From Eunapius fragilis (taxonomy: Eukaryota; Porifera; Demospongiae; Spongillida; Spongillidae), in assembly GCA_963681505.1 (NCBI GenBank), contig OY811979.1:5894910-5958909 (forward strand): a DNA stretch of 64,000 nt, written 5' to 3'. Shown one piece after another: positions 24,472 through 35,788 of this stretch (the first letter of the stretch is position 1; each line of letters starts with the position of its first letter). The translations under genes were made by a program, and so were the position numbers. The notes beneath the pieces were generated by a model. The model saw only the letters and a program-made list of their open reading frames with translations. It did no database searches and was not told the origin of the DNA.

Positions 24472-25894
24472 ATGACATCGCTAGCAAACGGTAGCTATTA
24501 TGGCGATATTTCTGCCTTTGTAAGTACACAAAGAGTGTGTTAAAAATATTAGCTTATCAAGTATACCGTTCGTTTGTTTCGTAACTTCGCGCGTATACGC
24601 ATCTTTTGTTGAGGCTTTGTAGCTACAAGCCTAGATTTGTGTATCATTCAGACAGCAAATTTTAATTTTGCAGAATGGAGCGCCATCGTCGGACCAGCTG
24701 ACTTATTTTGCACAAACCCCGCTGACGGACAACGGTGTTAGGCTTTCGCACGGAATGAGCGAATGGTACGTGGAGCCCTCGATCGGTTGCGTTACTTACG
24801 ACCCAACCAGAGCCACTCAGAGGCTCACCCACGAGCCCCCTGTGCTTTTGAAGATTTTACCGGGCGTTCAACTCCCCGAACTGATTCCAGCGCGCGAAGT
24901 GTGTAACGGGAGGACCAGCCACATTGGTTACGCCAACAACGATTGTAGCGAAACGAACACAATACCTGGCATGACGCTAGTGCCATATAGTTACTGCGAA
25001 GGTGCCGTTTTCGGCAGCTCCCAGCTACCTCCATGTATGGTTGATTTGAACGTTAACGTGCATTCACAATTTGCTGTTCCTAAACCCGAGCCTCCTTTCT
25101 TGGCGCCGTGTGCCTGCAACGCAAACGATTCTACCTGGTGGAACGCTGGACGCACAGGATGGTCCGCTACACCGCTTCTGCAAACCAGGCATGCCGGCGC
25201 GCATTCTTGCCCGAGCAACTTCAAAGCGCTTTCGCCGGTTGCGGGAGACCCGGTGGCTCCGCTCGTTTGCCCCACGCAAGATGGCAGCTTGCCTCTGTAT
25301 TCTGGTAGCGAAGTTACGTCACAGCTTGCGCATTCGGGGGTCTGGAGTGTGCCTGCGCTACAATATTACGGCCATGCGGACCAGGGGATCCAACGTAAGC
25401 GTGTTGCTTGCACGTGTCCCAACTGTCAAAGTGGCGTTAACTTAACATCCAACACAGATGGCTCGTCAAAAAAAAAGCAACACATATGCCACTACCCGAA
25501 CTGTGGAAAGATATATGGGAAGACGTCACACTTGCGTGCGCACCTTCGCTGGCATACGGGGGAGAAACCGTACATTTGCACCTGGCTTTATTGTGGAAAA
25601 CGGTTCACCCGCTCCGATGAGTTGCAGCGGCACTTGCGAATACACACGGGCGATAAGCGATTTGTCTGTGCAGAGTGCTCAAAACGCTTTATGCGGAGCG
25701 ACCATCTCAGCAAGCACATCAAAGCCCACCAGAAAGGCGCGAAATACATAACCAGCGAATTTAGAGTGGCCAATGGTTTACCAGACGATGACTGCGACGA
25801 GTGCAGCGAAGATGGCTCAATGGCTTCTCCCGCTAGCGAGGCATCGTGCAATGATGACCTCTTTGTATCACTTGATGGTGGCCCATGGAATTAA
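24472..25894 (+). CDS. Sp-family C2H2 zinc-finger transcription factor
   Basis: Exon 1, 24472-24519, encodes 16 residues and ends at GTAAGT. Exon 2, 24674-25894, follows a TTTTGCAG acceptor in phase 0. The total is 422 aa plus TAA. A Btd box (CTCPNC, about residues 262-267) precedes three C2H2 fingers at about 289-372: [20 protein letters not shown], then [15 protein letters not shown], then [14 protein letters not shown], joined by TGEKP and TGDKR linkers. The finger-plus-Btd arrangement is diagnostic of Sp proteins rather than KLFs; the DNA-contact residues predict GC-box/GT-box binding. The N-terminal 260 residues are poorly conserved in character, as usual. An acidic, Ser-rich tail follows the fingers. 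It is intact and likely functional in the nucleus. The exact Sp subgroup (Sp1-4 versus Sp5-9) is not resolved. Confidence 0.95.
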
Positions 25895-26700
25895 CGGCTT
25901 CAAACTCATTATCACCGCGCATACCATGTTTTTTTTTTTTTTTTTTTTCCAACACTTTAATTTAGGAACACCGATTTGTCATATTATAAGAGCAGCCACA
26001 TCAGTTACATTTTTCTGTTCAAGTGCTATCACTTATTCCCCCCCCCCCCCCATTCTAAATTTGCTGTATTTATCTTTTTTTTTTTGACCAACATCATATC
26101 AATATCTAATCATATCAATATCTATGTTGTTAATTGAAGGGGTGGGGCAGTATTAATCATTTGGATGGATTGTGGTTTTACTAACCATGTTAAAATCTTA
26201 CAATTGATATGCTAAAGAAAAGTTGCGGGTGTCCACGCGGGTTCGGAGCTAACTACTTCTTTCCGCCAATGCGGTATTGTTGGAAGACCAACAATACCGC
26301 ACTTCAGAGATGTACCAAACCGTCCTAGTAGCACTGTTGTTTCTTCTTTGGCGGCATGTTTCTTTTATATGTGACCGATATATGATCTACACAACAAAGA
26401 CGAGGTGCGCACGTGACTATCACATGCGTCACTGCGTTTCCATGACTTCAAACTATCTTTTTTTAACGAGCGCCACACAATGGATTATTTGTTCAGCAGG
26501 AAATAAAATGTCACAGCGTAATAGTTTGTAGCGGTCTTTGGTAGCGGCAAGCGGGAGGACCCGGTGAAGCTTCTTCCGCAACTGCCTACTGTAAGTCTGC
26601 AGTAGCATTACCGGGTAAATAAACTGCCCCCTTTGGGTTGTAAGCTGTTGGGTTGGGGTTTTATTTATATATTTATTACTTTTCTTCTTCACCACGGCAG
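25895..26700. other. Spacer downstream of the Sp gene
   Basis: Contains T, C and T homopolymer runs at 25929-26085 and a perfect hairpin at 26271-26300. I see no exon. The stretch at 26300-26600 is ordinary AT-rich DNA. Confidence 0.6.
26271..26300. repeat. Perfect 13-bp hairpin
   Basis: GCGGTATTGTTGG, a 4-base AAGA loop, then the exact complement. No T run or flanking duplication marks it as a terminator or transposon end; function unknown. Confidence 0.85.
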
Positions 26701-29700
26701 CATCGTGAACAGGCCACCCCCTCGTTGAAACTATTTTCTGAGCCGCCCTCTGCTGGTAAAGATGTCATCCCAGCCCCACTCCTGCTGAACCTATGGTACA
26801 GAGACTATGCAAAAGTGCGACTTGTCAATCCAGTTATGTTACTCACTCACCCAAATGTGATGGATCTATCAGCCTATCAGAGCACAGTGATGAAGGATAT
26901 TGAAAGTGTTCGGATGTTACTTCTGAAAAAGTACGTCATGTGTATTACTATTGAGAAGAAGGTATCAGGTCAAGCCCTTCTAGGTGGTTCCCTGAGGTGC
27001 TGAGTATATTCTACATGGTTAACAAGAAGAAGCAGATTCCATTGAATCACTTGGATGGCGTCTTCAACTGTGTGTCTCAGGACTACGTGGAGGTGTTCTG
27101 CCCTGATGTAACCAAGTGGAGTATTCCTTGGGTTTCAGCTGAATGTGGTGGTGTTGAATTCCAGCGTGGAGTTTGAACCCAACTTGCAACTATTTGAGGT
27201 AAGTACATTGGTCAGATGCTCTGTGAAGTCATGTAAACGATATCTTCCAGTCAGGAGTGCTTGGTGTGTTGGACAAAATGTTAGACGCAGTTAGTTCTGT
27301 CCCCAGAGTGGAGACAAAGCTTTATTCCACTGAGAGAACTCATCCAAAACCCAATCTGAAACCAGTGATTGATCCACTGGTACTTGAAAACGCCAAAGAA
27401 AAGGTATGCATGGACAGAATCACAGATGTGCTGGCTGTTTAACCCCCATCTTCCCTCTCACTGGCTGTCACCATTCCCCAATTCCTCCCTATCTTCCTCA
27501 TCCCTCCCTCCCTCCTCTCTACAATTGCAAGGGATGCTTGGTGCAGCCATACACACAAGGAGTACATCAAACAGTTTGATAAGTACAAACCACTGATCAA
27601 CAAAGAGGTGGAGTCTGATGTTGAGAAGTTCCTCCAGGAGGAGGGCCACACCTTCTCAGACTATGAGAAACAGGTGCTGTGGAATAAGGAAATGCTGGAT
27701 GAAATGAATAAAGTGTTACTTATAATCAACTGATTTGGTGATAAGACTTGGTCTGCTGCAATGCCCCCAGCAAGTTTATCCCCACCTCTTTTGGGTATAT
27801 GTATGTGTGTGTATGTAAGGATCCAACCCAGTACAGTGTTGGAGAGTGAAGTGTGTGTGCATGTAGCCAGGAGGAGGGGTGTGTGTGAGTGTGTGTGGCT
27901 GGCAATTAACACTTCAGTGCATAGAAACCTGTCATGTAATAAACACATTTTCAGTGTTCTAGAACTGATTTTTATAGCTGGTCCTGGTACATATGATTAA
28001 TGGTACTGGTACATGTGCTGTGTGTAGACCACATTTTGCACACACATCCTGCTGTTCCCACTTGCAAACTTCTGTATAGGAATGCAGTGTGTGCATGTGG
28101 TGTGCATGTGTATATTGTGTGTGGTGTGTGTGTGCATGTGTATATGTGGTGTGTGTGTGCATGTGTGTATGTATGTGTGCATATGTTAGCAAGTGTGTGA
28201 TTTTGCAGTGTTCAGCCTCACCTGAAGTAGTGCTTTGAAGGGATTGCATCATTGGAGTTCTCCAAAGACCTTGATATCAGACACATGAAGAGCTCTGAAG
28301 GAGAGGTAAATGTGAAGGTGGGGATGTGATGGGGTCTAGTAGGTGGGAGTGAAGCTATGAAGGGACAAGAGGCAATACATGTACATAAAAGTAAATAGTC
28401 TTGGAACAGTGTGAAGGGGCTATGGTTATCCAACCTGACCAATGTGAGAGGCACCTGATGGCTTGATGGCCTGATGGGGGAGATAACTGTGGGACAAAGA
28501 GAGATGAGACAAGTGATAGGGACAATAAACATGTGTTGATGGTGAGGTGACCAGATTATAGAGACATTGGTGAGGAGTGTGATTAGATGAACACTGATAC
28601 CAATTTGGTCCACTGCTCACAGGTTGTAGTCTCTTGTGTCCACCTTGAAGGCAAGGGGACAGGTGGAGAAGTGGTTGGTTGAGTGATGATAAGAAGTCTT
28701 CACAGGACATTGAAGATTCTATTAAGGTGTATGCAGCCACCAAGAGGACAGACTGGGTCATCTCTTGGCCCGGGCAAGCCGTACTGTGTGTTTCTCAGAC
28801 ATTTTGGACTACATATGTGCACTAGTCCATCAGGAAGGGCCCAGAGGCCCTCAAACAGTACCTGGAGCTGAACAATACGACATAGTAAAGATGGTGAGAG
28901 GTAAGCTGAACAAACAGAACAGAACCACACTGGGAGCACTGGTCGTGCTGGATGTACATGCAAGAGATGTTCTGGCTATCCTCGTGAAGGAAAGTGAGTC
29001 ATGGGGTGTAAAGGGGGGGGGGGGGGGGGGGGTGGAGAAGGAAGGTATCATTCAGACGTGGGGTGCTGTTTCAACCTTCAGATGTGACTAGTGAACAGAC
29101 TCCCAGTGGCTTAGTCAACTGCAGTACTACTGGGAAGAGGAAAACATGATGACAAGGATGATCAACTCCAAGTTGGCCTATGGCTATGAATATCATGGCA
29201 ATTCTGGTGTGTGCATGTGTGTGTGTATGTGTGTGTGATCTATGTGTGTGTGTATGTGTGTGTGTGATCTGTGTTGGTATCTTTGTTAATGCAGATGCTA
29301 CTGTACACTATTTGGAGCACTGCATTTGCACCTGGGGGGAGCCCCTGAAGGTCCTGCTGGTACAGGAAAAACAGACAGTCAAAGATCTTGCAAAGCAGTA
29401 GCCAAACAGGTACCTAGACCTATATGTTATAGCTGCCCAATACCCTTTACAATACTTTTCACATGCACCTTCTTACCTCATATGCGAGTGTGATAGCTGA
29501 TGTGTGCATGTGGTGTGGTCTCTGTGCATTGGGTGTGGTCTCTGTGCATTGGGTGTGGTTTCTGTACATTAGATGTATTGTTTTGCTAGTGTGTGGTGTT
29601 CAACTGCTCTGATTGGCTGGACTATATGCCTGGGGCAAGTTCTTCAAAAAGGGTTGGCATCCTGTGGAGTGTGGTCCTGCTTTGATGAATTTAACAGAAT

Positions 29701-29755
29701 AGATCTGGAGGTGCTCTCAGTGGTGGCCCAGCAGATCCTTACCTTCAGAGGGCAG
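26701..29755 (+). pseudogene. Axonemal dynein heavy chain, tail to AAA1, decayed
   Basis: At least nine exon-like blocks follow the heavy-chain order. Tail: WFPEVLSIFYMVNKKKQ at 26994, SSVPRVETKLYS at 27293, EVESDVEKFLQEE at 27607. Linker: [20 protein letters not shown] at 28246, [15 protein letters not shown] at 28762, [20 protein letters not shown] at 28909. AAA1: the P-loop GPAGTGKT at about 29350 and [20 protein letters not shown] at about 29685. The VFNCSD motif points to a single-headed inner-arm type. An in-frame TAG lies near 28820 and frameshifts lie near 29115, 29375 and 29630. The reading breaks off at about 29755, next to the BEL/Pao segment, and AAA2-AAA6 are missing. In life such proteins power cilia and flagella; this copy cannot. 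Confidence 0.75.
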
Positions 29756-29865
29756 GGTTTCATCGAGGGGGGGGGGGGGGGGCAGCCCCCCTTGCCATTA
29801 TATTGCCCCCCCTTGGTATTTATGGAGTGATCTTTAATAAATGCATCATAACTACACAAGTGATG

Positions 29866-30483
29866 AATACAACTTTACTTAATAAAGTTAAACCGCAATC
29901 CTTCGACCTTTCTGCTACGCCCCGAGATAATTTCAAGATATCCCAATTGAAGCGAAGCCTTGAAGAGAAGCTGCAAACGCTAACTAAGTGCGATGAAGAA
30001 ATTCTGTCACTGGTTCCGGAAGGCGACATCGAAGAAGAGATAGTTCGGGCGGACAAAATCAAAGAACGACTGTACAACGCCTTATCCTTGTTAGAATCCT
30101 CTTCACAGATGGCTTCTTATCCTACCAACGCTAGTCCAGTCGCTATAGAACCGTCCACTGCAACAGATTCACCTGATGTGGATCCAGGATCACCTCGAGG
30201 AGCCAAGGTGCGACTACCCAAAATCTCTTTGCCTCGGTTCAGCGGTGACCCATTAAAGTGGACTACGTTCTGGGACCCATATCAGTCTGTAATTCATTTG
30301 AATCCTGACATTAGCAAAGTCGACAAGTTCAACTACCTGCGTTCTTTACTTGATCACACAGCTCTTGACTCTATCGATGGACTGACTCTCTCATCAGCCA
30401 ACTACCAGCAAGCCATAGACATCCTTTCTAAACGATTTGGCAACAAGCAGTTGATCATTTCAAAGCACATGATACTTTGTTGA
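29866..30483 (+). pseudogene. Pao gag-like segment (DUF1759)
   Basis: Charged helical start (QLKRSLEEKLQTLTKCDEEI) and then LPRFSGDPLKWTTFWDPYQS, the signature of DUF1759 in Pao gag. The frame closes at a TGA at 30481-30483, and the continuation is found in another frame at 30487, so small indels separate it from the rest. Confidence 0.75.
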
Positions 30484-30486
30484 ACA

Positions 30487-31941
30487 TTGATGCTATTATC
30501 CTCTGACCGAAACTTCAAGGATTTGCATCGACTGTATAACCACACCGAATCTCACATCCACAGTTTAAAGTCTTTGAGAATTGAATCTGCTTCTTATGGA
30601 GCTCTCCTTGCACCCGTCTTATTGTCCAAGTTGCCACCAGAACTGAGACTCATTGTGAGCAGAAAGGTATCAGACTCCAATCTGGACATGGATGCATTGC
30701 TAGCAACATTTGAGAAAGAATTGACTGCTAGGGAGAGAGCAAATTCTCAATCCTCACGACATGGTCAAGAAAGAGTGCAGCCTACAGTCTCTACTCTGTT
30801 CTCTAGTTCCCAGAACGTGAAGCCTAATCCACAGTGTTGCTACTGCCTGCAGAGTCATCCATCCACAAGCTGCACATGTGTGACATCTCCTGCTGATCGC
30901 AAGCAAATCCATAAGACCAATGGACAGTGTTTCAACTGCCTACGCCGAAACCACACATCTACATGTATATGTGATGCCAATCTAAGCCGACCATCCAGCT
31001 CATCTCACTCTGTCCAATCTGGATTAGCCCCAGATGCATCATTAGTTCAGGCAACTCAAACAACAAGCACACTATGTTCCCACAATCAACAGGTCATACT
31101 CCTGCAGACAGCCAAGGCAGTTGTTCACCAACCACATGACCCACATGTCTCACTTGAAGTGCGTTTGATTCTCGATGGTGGCAGCCAAAGATCGTACATC
31201 ACTGAACGAACCCAACGTCTACTGAACCTAAAGGCTTCCAAGGAGCAATCGCTCTCTATAGCAACGTTCGGGTCAAACGAGGGCAGTACAAGGGTATGCC
31301 CTGTTGTTGACATTAGCCTGTGTCTGAGAGGTTACCCGTCTATGCTGCTCTCAGTCTATGTGGTGCCCACCATTTGTGAACCCTTGGTTAGGCAGTCGGT
31401 ATCTGCGTGTGCCAATCAGTTTCCTCACCTTCTTGGACTAGAATTGGCTGATGTCCAGAGCACTGGGTTGAGCATGTCTGTGGATATGCTAGTGGGATCT
31501 GACTACTATTGGGAGTTGGTGACGGGGAGCATCTGCAGAGGAGTCAGCGGTCCAGTAGCAATACACACGAAACTTGGTTGGGTGTTGTCTGGTCCATCCT
31601 CCCACGAAGATCCTGGACAGTGTGCTATGAACTTGAATGTTACTCATGTCCTACATGTTGATTCATGTCAAATGGAGCCTCAAACATTGGAAGAGCAACT
31701 TCGAGCATTTTGGGAGCTGGAAGCCCTCGGAATACCAGACAAGGAGAAGACACTCTACGACACTTTCACAAAGGCTGTCAAGTTTGAGAACGGCAGGTAC
31801 AAGGTTCCATTACCTTGGAGGGAGTTCCACGATTCATTGCCAGACAACTATCAACTCAGCTTAAACAGACTTCAAGGCCTGCTCCGTCGACTGAAACAAG
31901 ACCCTGCAGTTCTCAAGGAATACACTGCTTCTGGCAAGTGA
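30487..31941 (+). pseudogene. Pao zinc-knuckle and aspartic protease segment (DUF1758)
   Basis: 484 open codons. Two Cys/His clusters (CCYCLQSHPSTSC and CFNCLRRNHTSTC) are nucleic-acid-binding knuckles. LILDGGSQRSYIT is the active-site loop of DUF1758 proteases; GSDYYWELVTG and TKLGWVLSGP follow as in Pao elements. The end (PLPWREFHDSLPDNY) is the start of the region leading into RT and stops at TGA at 31939, so RT is absent. Confidence 0.8.
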
Positions 31942-32655
31942 ATGGAAGGGAGGAGTGTGGAGTACAGACATTGTGAACAATAGTAACTAATATTAGGGAG
32001 TGGGTGTGGTGTGCGTGATATAGAACATTTTGGATTGTAGCATGCTAACAGGTTGATTTGAGAATCCACTATCATCGTGTTGTGTGGACTTCACAATTCC
32101 TGCTGGAGGATGATAGTGGAGTGTGCTGGTTACTTGCCCAGAACAGTGATGGTACAGAAGTGGTATCCCTCAGGTATGTAACAGGTACCAATGCTGGACC
32201 AGAACAAGAGTCACGCCCCTAATGAGTACTAGGCATCACATTGTCTGTCACTTAGTGGGATGGGGAGGGGGAGGGGGGGGAGTAAACTACATGTACTAAC
32301 ATTCAAGCACATAGAATGCATTCAAATCCAATATGCTGGAAGTGCACACTGACACACAATGTTTGTACACCAGGGACACACCTCATTAAATAAATGCTTG
32401 GCCATTCCCCCTTGCCAGGGTAGGCCACTCCCCTTGCCAGGATAGGCCACTCCCCTTGCCACCCCCTCAGCAGGAGGCAAAACCAGACAACTCAAAACAA
32501 CAACCTATCTACCTCCCTGCTGCGAGGACACAACAGGCTTGATATGGTACAATGTGCAAGCTTTGATGTAGGGGGGACAGTGGGAAGGGAGAGGGAAAGT
32601 GGGGAGAGTACACTGTTAGACGACAAAATGTACCACCGGGATGACGTCAGGTAGA
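31942..32655. other. Spacer with short repeat
   Basis: An exon-like open piece at about 32083-32172 ends at GTATGT but matches no family I know. Two and a half units of a 25-bp CCCCTTGCCAGGATAGGCCA repeat lie at about 32400-32465. G run at 32269-32280. Confidence 0.5.
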
Positions 32656-32666
32656 CATTTTCTTAC

Positions 32667-32946
32667 CCAAGCTCTCAACCAGGAGGGTCTCTGATGGGTC
32701 ACCTAGTTTGTGGTCTTTGGTAAGGACCTTGGCCATGACTGCTGGTTCTCCTGGCATGTGTCTGAATGGGTTATTGATAGCTGTGGTGAAATGTGAGTGC
32801 GTGTTGTGTAGGAATCCATGTGCGCGTGTCAATGGAACCACACGAGCGTACCTAGAACGGCCGTTGGGTCCCCAACGTTCGCTACAAATATCTTGTCCTG
32901 TCGGAAAATGACCGCCGACATATTGATGTCGAAATGGTCGACCCAT
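32667..32946 (-). CDS. Hypothetical protein, first exon
   Basis: ATG at 32946 opens 93 codons ending at a good GTAAGA donor after 32667. The peptide is rich in Arg, His, Gly and Pro (MGRPFRHQYVGGHFPTGQD near the start, LTRAHGFLHNTHSHF later). It lacks a signal peptide, membrane segment or known motif. Clean start, donor and codon content suggest a real exon, but no downstream exon is identified towards 32000. Family unrecognised. Confidence 0.4.
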
Positions 32947-33394
32947 GTAAACATTTTGTAATATTTCATAATAATTATCAAACAATTGAATACGGCAAAT
33001 TGAACCACGTTGGTGTTACAGCTACGTCGATGTTATCTCTGGTCGCTAGTACAGCCAGGTCATGGGGTCTGCAAACAGTCATGTGAAAGTGATTGATGGG
33101 CATGTGCACATGAGGTGAGAGTGACGGGTGAGACAACAATTAGTGTGTACTTACGCATACGTATAGGGAGGTACAGTATCGTGGCGGGTTTCCACGAGCG
33201 CGTTTATTTATAAAGTTGATGACGGGGACTAGCAGTGAAATCCACTCCCAGTTTAGCGCGCTACGCACTCCAGTTATCCAGAGCACTACAGCTGTATGCA
33301 CTCCATACACAATGTTGTAAATCTATATACGACTGTGGCATATGGATCGTCTAGCAATCTAAAAATGGATTGTCTGACAATAGATACAGTGTAG
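32947..33394. other. Spacer, possible 5' region of the 32.9-kb exon
   Basis: Unique sequence with no recognisable coding or structured element. Confidence 0.4.
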
Positions 33395-33632
33395 CCATAA
33401 AAACATGTCTCTATTAGTATTGGCGGTATATAGGAGGATGAAAGACAATGATGGTGTAAAAAGCACAGAAACAACCATTTTGACAGAAATTGATGGAAAG
33501 ATAATATCCCTCAGCTTGTTGCTGAGAATTGTGCTATTTCTATCCCTCACCGCCTCACGTCTGTGCTTTTTACACCACCAATGTGTTTCAATCATCAACC
33601 TTTTCATATAGAAAGTTTTTATGTACTTGTTT
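33395..33632. mobile_element. Foldback MITE
   Basis: Left arm has CATAAAAACATG, TATATAGGAGG and GGTGTAAAAAGCACAG; the right arm has their complements, CTGTGCTTTTTACACC and then AGTTTTTATG. Shares GTAAAAAGC and the ATGTTTTTAT-type end with the elements at 43163 and 47930. No coding capacity. Confidence 0.65.
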
Positions 33633-34333
33633 TTGAAGTTTTTAGGCGTAGCATGATCATATCAACTTAAAGGGGAAAAGTGTTACAGCTGATACTTTAT
33701 TAAATTTGAATTCTCCAGGTTTGGTTAATAAATATGTAGTTACATGGGAGAGTAAATGTTACATTGTTTTACCTGCAGATTTATAATATAAAATGCCATG
33801 GCCAGTTTTTAAAAAGGCATGCTACATCAGGTGAACATTTGAAAAACAAAGCTTACATGTAAGTTCATTTGATTTTAAAATAACAGATATTGTAAATTTG
33901 AATAAACTTGAAAATTTGCATTAATTCGTGAGCGGAAATTTTATGTGCCTGTAATAGTCATGCACGCACACACATCGCATACATATGCACATGCACAGCA
34001 CGCCTGCAGTGGCAATTTGAGATTCATTGCAAAGTTGCTGTGAGAACAAAGTAGAGAAAACTAGTACATATTCCAATGAGAACTCAGAAATAATTAAATG
34101 TGCAAACTATAGTTTTGCCTCATTTTCCTTTCCCCAAAATCTTGCTCCCTTTGGCGTGAACTTATTCTTTTCTTCTCAGTAAGTATTTATGGCAATAGCA
34201 TGCATAAAGAGAGTGTGACTTTCACTTGCAGCAATTTAGTTGTAAACTTTATTAACGCTCCATCGATAGCAATATTTAAAACTTGTGCCTCATGACCCTT
34301 GCATAATGAAGACTTCTAATAGTGCATGAATGT
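33633..34333. other. AT-rich spacer
   Basis: No exon, repeat or structured element recognised. Confidence 0.5.
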
Positions 34334-35788
34334 CTGAAATAGCAGTGAGCTAGAATTGGTACCTTTGGTGTATGATGTGACATACAGCCTCATTATTCCA
34401 AGGTATGGCAAGTCTGCCTTAATCGTCAATACCTGAGCTGCCCCAGGCTCAATCGATGATGAGATTCCTGCCTTATCCAACAAAGATCGCCTCTCTTCCT
34501 CGCTAAGGATGAGGACCTCTTTTTGGATAAGCGCAGATGCTTCTCCACCACTGACAATGCCTGGGATTTTCTGCATTTGAGAACATCGCAACTTTACAGT
34601 CCGTGAGCAGGCAGCTGTGGTTTCTTGGTGAGCTCTGGTAACACGCATGAATGTCATTGGCTAAAGTGTGTGTAGATATTGTGTAACCTCAGTACAAGTC
34701 AATGACATTCACTTAACTGTTCCTCCTGTAGGAAGTTGTATGATGCCTTTGTCAGGACTGGTAGAGATGGCCCTCTTCAGCAATCCCACTGCTTGCTTCC
34801 CCTCAGGTGTAAGTGATGGTACACAGTCATGCCCTTCATAGTCACCAGCCTTAATATCCCTGCTGCAGTCTGTACAATTTACCAGAACATACGATAGCAG
34901 CAGGAGTATCACACCTGGTGCTTGTCTGATATGGGAGGGAACGCATGGAAGTGCTCATATACCTAAACGCCATGATGTCATATGTTTGTTTACTTAAAAC
35001 ATATGTGTACTGTTTACCTTGCATTCTTGGTCTGTATGTTTTAGCCAATTAAATACGATCACTGCACATTTGTAATGGACTCCCTTTTCGATGGCACTGA
35101 TGGTTCTCTGCATTGAGAGCTGACATTGCTTGCAAAACATCTCCGGGTGAATATTGACATCATCCCCAGACGTGTCGATGTCAAAAGCAATTTTCAGCTC
35201 AGCTGAGAATACTTTGCACTCATAGCTAATACCCTTCTTTGCCCTGTACTTCGTTAGCCTCTGCCCACAAACTCTACAATGTATGGGAACTTGTCGGTTG
35301 TGGTAATCCATACCTGTAATCATGTATACATGTAGGGACAAACCACAACACATGTCGATTATTCATGCAATTTGCTCAGCTTGTTTGTGGTGATAGAAAA
35401 CGTGTCACCACATCAGGTTTGCCAATACTTATAGCCACATGCCTCCTGATCATCGCTGCAGTATGCTTACCTTCCAGCTCGGTCACCAAAGGCCACGTTG
35501 CATTGTCTAATTTAGTAACGCCCCCCTTCTAATTACGTGCCGCGTGGCCTTATGAAACGGTATGCGCATGCTATCTATGTGGGATGTGAATTGTGCGCAT
35601 CTATTGGACATGCCAGGAAAGGGAGTGAAGTGTTTGGGCTCGTTGTAATTTTTTGATTTGCTCGTTCTGCTGAGTCATGGTCACCTTGTAAACATTGGAT
35701 GTCTATAATGAGGCATCTTTTTAGAATGATGTGTTAATACCGTAAATGATCTAATTATAGACCTAGTTTCCAGCCGCATACAACCGTG
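34334..35788 (-). mobile_element. RAG1-like transposon, internally deleted and truncated copy
   Basis: Highly similar to 51213-52974 of the intact element. It includes the same CACGG-starting right end, and AAACTAGGT 12 bp from the end heptamer. About 305 bp holding the RING-like module is deleted between the sequences matching 52133 and 51829. The left side breaks off exactly at the AG of the intron 4 acceptor, so exons 5-12 and the left terminal repeat are missing. Target duplication cannot be scored. Confidence 0.85.
34336..35311 (-). pseudogene. RAG1-like transposase relic
   Basis: The first coding exon (35311-35018, 98 codons) is intact and almost identical to that of the full copy. The next exon (from 34972) has Tyr in place of the zinc-ligand Cys 100, then the internal deletion shifts the frame into a stop. 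Exon 4 sequence (about 34650-34385) remains open. It cannot encode a transposase core. Confidence 0.85.

Larger units (their letters stand above)
29866..31941 (+). mobile_element. BEL/Pao-type LTR retrotransposon fragment (gag and protease)
   Basis: Two consecutive open segments carry the gag-like DUF1759 region, zinc knuckles and the DUF1758 aspartic-protease region, then the start of the Pao peptidase/RT linker. Reverse transcriptase, RNase H, integrase and both LTRs are missing. It lies directly after the broken dynein reading frame, so insertion or a deletion joining the two is likely. Confidence 0.8.

Noticed and set aside
34316..34657. Independent small gene on the minus strand
   Set aside because: It is exon 4 and intron 4 of the truncated RAG1-like copy, identical in arrangement to 51178-51549.
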